This document shows, one piece after another, positions 27,121-30,101 of a DNA stretch of 30,101 nucleotides; within the stretch, counting starts at the first letter, position 1; every line of letters begins with the position of its first letter. The DNA is from a virus. The notes beneath the pieces were generated by a model that searched no databases, was not told where the DNA came from, and was given only the letters and a program-made list of their open reading frames with translations. The stretch lies in IMG/VR virus record IMGVR_UViG_3300025301_000073, positions 1-30,101 of that record; one strand, 5' to 3'. A program made the position numbers and the translations under genes.

Positions 27121-27866
27121 TAGAAGGCGACATCATCCTGGCTTGTCCCCCTCCTGGTCGAGACGCAGAAGTCCAGGTTGGAGAATGTCCCGGTGGTGGT
27201 GATCCGGAGATACCGCTCCACCGCCCCGCTGACCGTCACCCGTTCCGCCGTCGGGGCCGCCGCCGCGGCGACCGCCGTGAAGGACAGGACCGTGGCGAAT
27301 GCATCGCTGGACCCATTATCGCTGGACTGCTGGATGGTCACGGTCGGCGTCCCGGAGTCGATGTCGGTTATCTCCAGGTATGCCACCATGCCGGCGCTAC
27401 TCGCGGCGCCGTCGTCCCGGCTGGTCGAATTGCCAGCGCTGGAGTGAGTCTCCTTGCCGGTGGTCAAAGTGTCGCACCAGTCCAGGGAGACGCCGTCCGC
27501 CTGGGTGTCGATCGTGAAGGATAACGACCCATCGGCCCCGCGGCTCGGGTCATAGTTGATCTGTTTCCCTACTAAACAAGCGGCAACGTCCCCGCGGGTC
27601 GCACCGAATGCCCAGGTCACGATCCGGTCGGTGGTCACAAGTCCCTTGAAGGCCGCGTGTTCTTGCTCGGTGGCATCGTTGAACCAGGAGGAGACCCCGA
27701 GGTTGCCGTCCGACAATCCCATCACCCGCTCATGGGCCGAGGCGTTAAGCCCGGTTATATCCAACAATTCCCGAGGACTTCCGGCGTTATCTATCGTGGC
27801 AACGTCCCCCGACAAGTCGTAACCGTGAACGAATATCTGCTGACCGAGTCCTGATTTCTTTGCCAT
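27120..27866 (-). CDS. Major tail protein, long paralog with C-terminal beta domain
   Basis: Of 248 aa, residues 1-130 are homologous to the protein at 24103-24507 and belong to the siphovirus tail tube type. LSFTIDTQADGVSLDWCDTL marks the end of this domain. Residues about 145-248 add a second beta-sandwich-like domain (AYLEITDIDSGTPTVTIQQS, then AERVTVSGAVERYLRITTTG), similar to Ig-like or carbohydrate-binding decorations found on tail tubes. The position after the tail terminator gene is normal for a tail tube gene. Having two is not. It is coupled to the membrane cassette by TAATG. Confidence 0.82.
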   Translation of the reverse strand: MAKKSGLGQQIFVHGYDLSGDVATIDNAGSPRELLDITGLNASAHERVMGLSDGNLGVSSWFNDATEQEHAAFKGLVTTDRIVTWAFGATRGDVAACLVGKQINYDPSRGADGSLSFTIDTQADGVSLDWCDTLTTGKETHSSAGNSTSRDDGAASSAGMVAYLEITDIDSGTPTVTIQQSSDNGSSDAFATVLSFTAVAAAAAPTAERVTVSGAVERYLRITTTGTFSNLDFCVSTRRGTSQDDVAF

Positions 27867-27875
27867 ATCCTCTCC

Positions 27876-28310
27876 CTATGGAGTGATGGTTACTTCTTCG
27901 TAAAGTTGGATGTCGAATGGGATGGTCGCCGTCCGGTACAAAGCCCCGCCCATGTCCAGCGTGGCGACCGTGGCCGACCCGACCGTGGAGTCGGTGCAGT
28001 TCCCGTCCAGGTTTGCGTCGGACCGGAGTTTGGTATCCACCTCAACCATCGAGTCCCAAAGTTCCAATTCGATGGACTCCCTAACGTCTGCCGACGCCTG
28101 GAGCCGGAAATAGGCCCGGACCATGATGGTCGTCGTCGAGCCGATATCCGACAATGTCTGCCAGCCGTTAGTCCGGGCCTGGACCCAGTACGCCAGGACC
28201 GGAGTCCCGGACAACGCCAGAGGCTCGGCCCGGATGACCGCGACGAATGCCGGGTCGGTGATGGTCGATAACAAGACATCGATCCTGTCCAATGCCCCGG
28301 AGCGGCTCAA
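27876..28310 (-). CDS. Tail terminator / tail completion protein
   Basis: This 144 aa protein lies directly before the tail tube gene, as the gpU/Ne1-type terminators do. It has a mixed alpha-beta layout: a helical start (RIDVLLSTITDPAFVAVIRA), strands (LAYWVQARTNGWQTLSDIGS and TTTIMVRAYFRLQASADVRE), a helix (SIELELWDSMVEVDTKLRSD) and final strands (TIPFDIQLYEEVTIT). This matches the family fold. Assignment rests on position and fold impression. ATGA overlap with the gp10-like gene. Confidence 0.72.
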   Translation of the reverse strand: MSRSGALDRIDVLLSTITDPAFVAVIRAEPLALSGTPVLAYWVQARTNGWQTLSDIGSTTTIMVRAYFRLQASADVRESIELELWDSMVEVDTKLRSDANLDGNCTDSTVGSATVATLDMGGALYRTATIPFDIQLYEEVTITP

Positions 28311-28711
28311 TCGAATGCCTCGATCAAAGCCCCGCCGATGTACTTGTGATATAGCGCGGCTTTGTCCCGGTTGATGGCGTTGGTGGCGTTCTCAAACATG
28401 TGATACATCGCCTCGACCTTCGGAGCGTAATGGACGCCGCCAGCGTCGAAGATTGCCAGATTGTCGGAGGGCTGACTGGCAGCGACCCGCCGCTTGAGGT
28501 CGCGGGTATGGGCGCCGTGTCGGTCAGCCGGTTTGGACTTCCAATACTGGGAAGCCGGTGGGCCCCAAAGTTGGTCTTTGACCTTGTTGGCCCCTTCCAA
28601 GACCGCGATATCGAATAGCCCCCGGTTGATGATGCCCTGCATAACCTTCAAGCCGGAGCCGTCAAAGACCGGGCCGGTAACCTCAAAGTGGACGCCGAAT
28701 GGTTCAGCCAT
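28307..28711 (-). CDS. HK97 gp10-like head-tail joining protein
   Basis: This 134 aa protein lies between connector and tail terminator, where the HK97 gp10 family sits. Typical features are a helical start (GLKVMQGIINRGLFDIAVLE), GANKVKDQLWGPPASQYWKS, and a late helix (PKVEAMYHMFENATNAINRD). It should close the head after packaging or prepare for tail docking. The ATG overlaps the connector end by one base. Confidence 0.75.
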   Translation of the reverse strand: MAEPFGVHFEVTGPVFDGSGLKVMQGIINRGLFDIAVLEGANKVKDQLWGPPASQYWKSKPADRHGAHTRDLKRRVAASQPSDNLAIFDAGGVHYAPKVEAMYHMFENATNAINRDKAALYHKYIGGALIEAFD

Positions 28712-29628
28712 CAGAAGATCACTCCATTGCTAGTCCCGGTCACCCGGAAGTCCTCCAGGGTCATCAAGACCGACCGGACCTCGCCCTCGGCCACCGTCAT
28801 CGACATCTCCCCGGCGCCGATGCTTCCAGCCGACCCCAGGTCTCTATTCCTGAAGGTCAGCTTGGCGATGTCCAGACAAGCCTGGACGACCAGCTCCGGG
28901 TAGTCGTACCGGGTCAGACCGGCGCCTCCGGAATGAGTGGCCGCGGTCGTGCCATTGACGCCACGCTGGACGGTCAAGGTATTCCCGCTGATGGCGGTTA
29001 TGTAAAGTTGCTCGGAATCGACCAGGACGGTCTGGGCCGGCCCCAGGTCGGTCGCGCTGGTCACGCTGACGGAGGTCGCGGTCGTGGAGCCTATAGCGTC
29101 CGCCGTAGTGACGGACAACGTGTCCGCGGTATAGCCCCAACTCCCCAGGATGGACAAGGTCTGTTGGCCGGCGTCCAGGGTGTTGGAGGTGTCTTCGTTC
29201 AATTTGAAGATGGTCTTGGGCGCGGAGTTATAGGGCATCAGGAAGAAGTCGTTGGCGTAGCCCTCGGTTAAGACCGTACTGGCTCCACGGTCGGTGTCGT
29301 CATAAGCCGTCACCGTCGTCGTGGCGATAAGCCAGCCGTCCAGCGGGATGACATTTGCCAGGGAGACCGTGGTCGCGATGGCGTCCGTCCCGGCCAGGAC
29401 GGCGTACTGGGGAGACTGGACCAATGACCCGGACCCGATGTCATAGAACCGGGTCTCGGTCAGCGGCCCAAACGTCCCGCCCTCGCAGTAAAGGTCGATA
29501 CGCCGGGACGATGCCTCCAGGATTCGCCGGATACTCCCGGCGTCACTCGTCCACCCGGAGGAGAACGATGTCCCGGCCAGGTAGTCCCGGAGGTCGTCCG
29601 CGCTGGCGTATGTGTGGCGAGTCGCCAC
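28711..29628 (-). CDS. Head-tail connector with large beta insertion
   Basis: This 305 aa protein starts with the helical connector signature (YASADDLRDYLAG, SIRRILEASSRRIDLYC) and ends with another helix of the same bundle (YPELVVQACLDIAKLTFRNR). The two are separated by about 180 residues of Thr/Ser-rich beta sequence (SLANVIPLDGWLIATTTVTA, TSVSVTSATDLGPAQTVLVD, then SGNTLTVQRGVNGTTAATHS). Common gp6-like connectors are only 100-200 aa, so this one has an inserted decoration domain. The start is GTG (29626-29628), overlapping the previous stop as TAGTG. Confidence 0.75.
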   Translation of the reverse strand: MATRHTYASADDLRDYLAGTSFSSGWTSDAGSIRRILEASSRRIDLYCEGGTFGPLTETRFYDIGSGSLVQSPQYAVLAGTDAIATTVSLANVIPLDGWLIATTTVTAYDDTDRGASTVLTEGYANDFFLMPYNSAPKTIFKLNEDTSNTLDAGQQTLSILGSWGYTADTLSVTTADAIGSTTATSVSVTSATDLGPAQTVLVDSEQLYITAISGNTLTVQRGVNGTTAATHSGGAGLTRYDYPELVVQACLDIAKLTFRNRDLGSAGSIGAGEMSMTVAEGEVRSVLMTLEDFRVTGTSNGVIF

Positions 29629-29837
29629 TATTCAGCTTCCTCGGTGACTTCCTCGGTGGCCTCATCCGCGGACTTGTCCTCGGCGGTGTCGGCCTGTTTA
29701 TTCTCTGCCGTCCCGGACTGCTTGAAGTAATCGGGATTGGCTTTGAGGATCGCGGCTGGTACGTCGTATTCCACGCCGGACTGGTAGGCGATCCCGCTCC
29801 CATCAGAAAAGCTCTGGATACAAGTGACATTGGGCAT
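29628..29837 (-). CDS. Small acidic protein after the capsid gene
   Basis: This 69 aa protein starts MPNVTCIQSFSDGSGIAYQS and has a small beta domain with GVEYDVPAAILKANPDYFKQ. A strongly acidic, Ala/Glu-rich tail (KSADEATEEVTEEAE) follows, probably disordered. AGGAGG lies six bases before the ATG at 29835-29837. Proteins like this often sit between capsid and connector genes with a head-stabilising or unknown role. Confidence 0.72.
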   Translation of the reverse strand: MPNVTCIQSFSDGSGIAYQSGVEYDVPAAILKANPDYFKQSGTAENKQADTAEDKSADEATEEVTEEAE

Positions 29838-29898
29838 GTTTGTCCTCCTTGGTTGGGGAGCGGGACCGTAGCCCCGCGCCCTATTAGCTGACCGCTGT
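29838..29898 (-). other. Short gap after the capsid gene with two hairpins
   Basis: One hairpin has arms GCGGG and CCCGC (29860-29877). Another, CCGCT/AGCGG (29892-29906), surrounds the capsid stop. Neither has a U tract. They may stabilise the capsid mRNA or weaken read-through, but nothing more can be said. Confidence 0.35.
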
Positions 29899-30101
29899 TT
29901 AAGCGGCTCTCGGAATCTTGAAGGCGGCGGCGAGGCCGACTTGACCATCGCCTCGGCGGCTGGCATAGAAACCCACCTGATCCGTAGCCATATTCTCAAA
30001 ATCGTTCCTACGGATCGTGAAACCGGCCCGATCGAAAATGTAGTACTGCCGGAAATCGCCGAAGATGGCGATCTTCTCCGTGCTTGTTATGTTGCCACCC
30101 A
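29899..30101 (-). CDS. HK97-type major capsid protein, C-terminal part (cut by window end)
   Basis: The open frame enters at 30101 and stops at TAA (29899-29901). It contains TEKIAIFGDFRQYYIFDRAG, then FTIRRNDFENMATDQVGFYA and QVGLAAAFKIPRAA. IFGDF...YYIFDRAGFTIRR and the final beta hairpin are the well-known C-terminal P-domain end of HK97-type capsid proteins. The frame matches that of the N-terminal part at 1-253 when the ends are joined (one base plus two bases make the codon), giving 151 codons. Normal family length is about 280-420, so the central part should lie outside the window. Confidence 0.92.
   Translation of the reverse strand, partial: GGNITSTEKIAIFGDFRQYYIFDRAGFTIRRNDFENMATDQVGFYASRRGDGQVGLAAAFKIPRAA

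Noticed and set aside
1-30101. Terminal direct repeat between the window ends
   Set aside because: The first and last bases do not share sequence; only the split capsid gene links the ends.

Overview
The window looks like the near-complete genome of a tailed bacteriophage (Caudoviricetes) with siphovirus gene content. It has one HK97-type head module, one tape measure, paired tail chaperones and no sheath or baseplate genes. Every gene I can support lies on the minus strand. They are packed head to tail with ATGA, GTGA, TGATG or TAATG start/stop overlaps, so the map is best read from 30101 down to 1. Strong AGGAGG ribosome sites and two sigma70-type promoters (TTGACA, 18 bp, TATAAT or TACAAT) point to a bacterial host. 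Nothing in the sequence names that host. Most of the DNA is GC-rich, but the mom-like gene and the helicase/methyltransferase pair are visibly AT-richer.

The two window ends lie inside the same gene. The N-terminus of an HK97-type major capsid protein reads off position 1 and its C-terminus enters at position 30101, in compatible frames. Joined directly they give only 151 codons, so the middle of the capsid gene is probably missing from the window. The source is most likely a circular or circularly permuted genome slightly larger than 30 kb.

Layout in transcription order. (a) 30101-27120: capsid C-terminus, small acidic protein, head-tail connector, HK97 gp10-like protein, tail terminator, first major tail protein. 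(b) 27120-24500: seven small coupled genes, most encoding membrane proteins. (c) 24507-17987: second, paralogous tail tube protein, two tail assembly chaperones, tape measure, tail hub protein, zinc-ribbon protein, fibre, accessory virion proteins, holin-like protein, then a hairpin terminator. (d) 17864-15931: a self-contained unit with consensus promoter, seven small genes, two copies of a structured 79-nt intercistronic leader, and a terminator. (e) 15917-10763: a second promoter with an inverted-repeat operator, small regulators, a Mom-like GNAT protein, a putative ssDNA-binding protein, a replication initiator whose coding sequence carries iterons, and a DnaC-like loader. (f) 10766-7538: SNF2-type helicase, beta-class DNA methyltransferase, VRR-NUC nuclease and two zinc-finger proteins. 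(g) 7318-1: ParB-like protein, Mom-family DNA modification protein, terminases, a Com-like zinc finger, a portal-MuF fusion, the prohead protease and the capsid N-terminus.

The phage seems to replicate by recruiting the host replisome (initiator plus loader, no polymerase or primase). It probably modifies its DNA in two ways, with a base methyltransferase and a Mom-type acyl modification, and packages with a two-subunit terminase. I recognise no integrase, no repressor of known family and no endolysin. The most unusual points are two Mom-fold proteins plus a Com-like finger in one phage, iterons inside the initiator gene, the duplicated structured leaders, and a membrane-protein cassette between duplicated tail tube genes.
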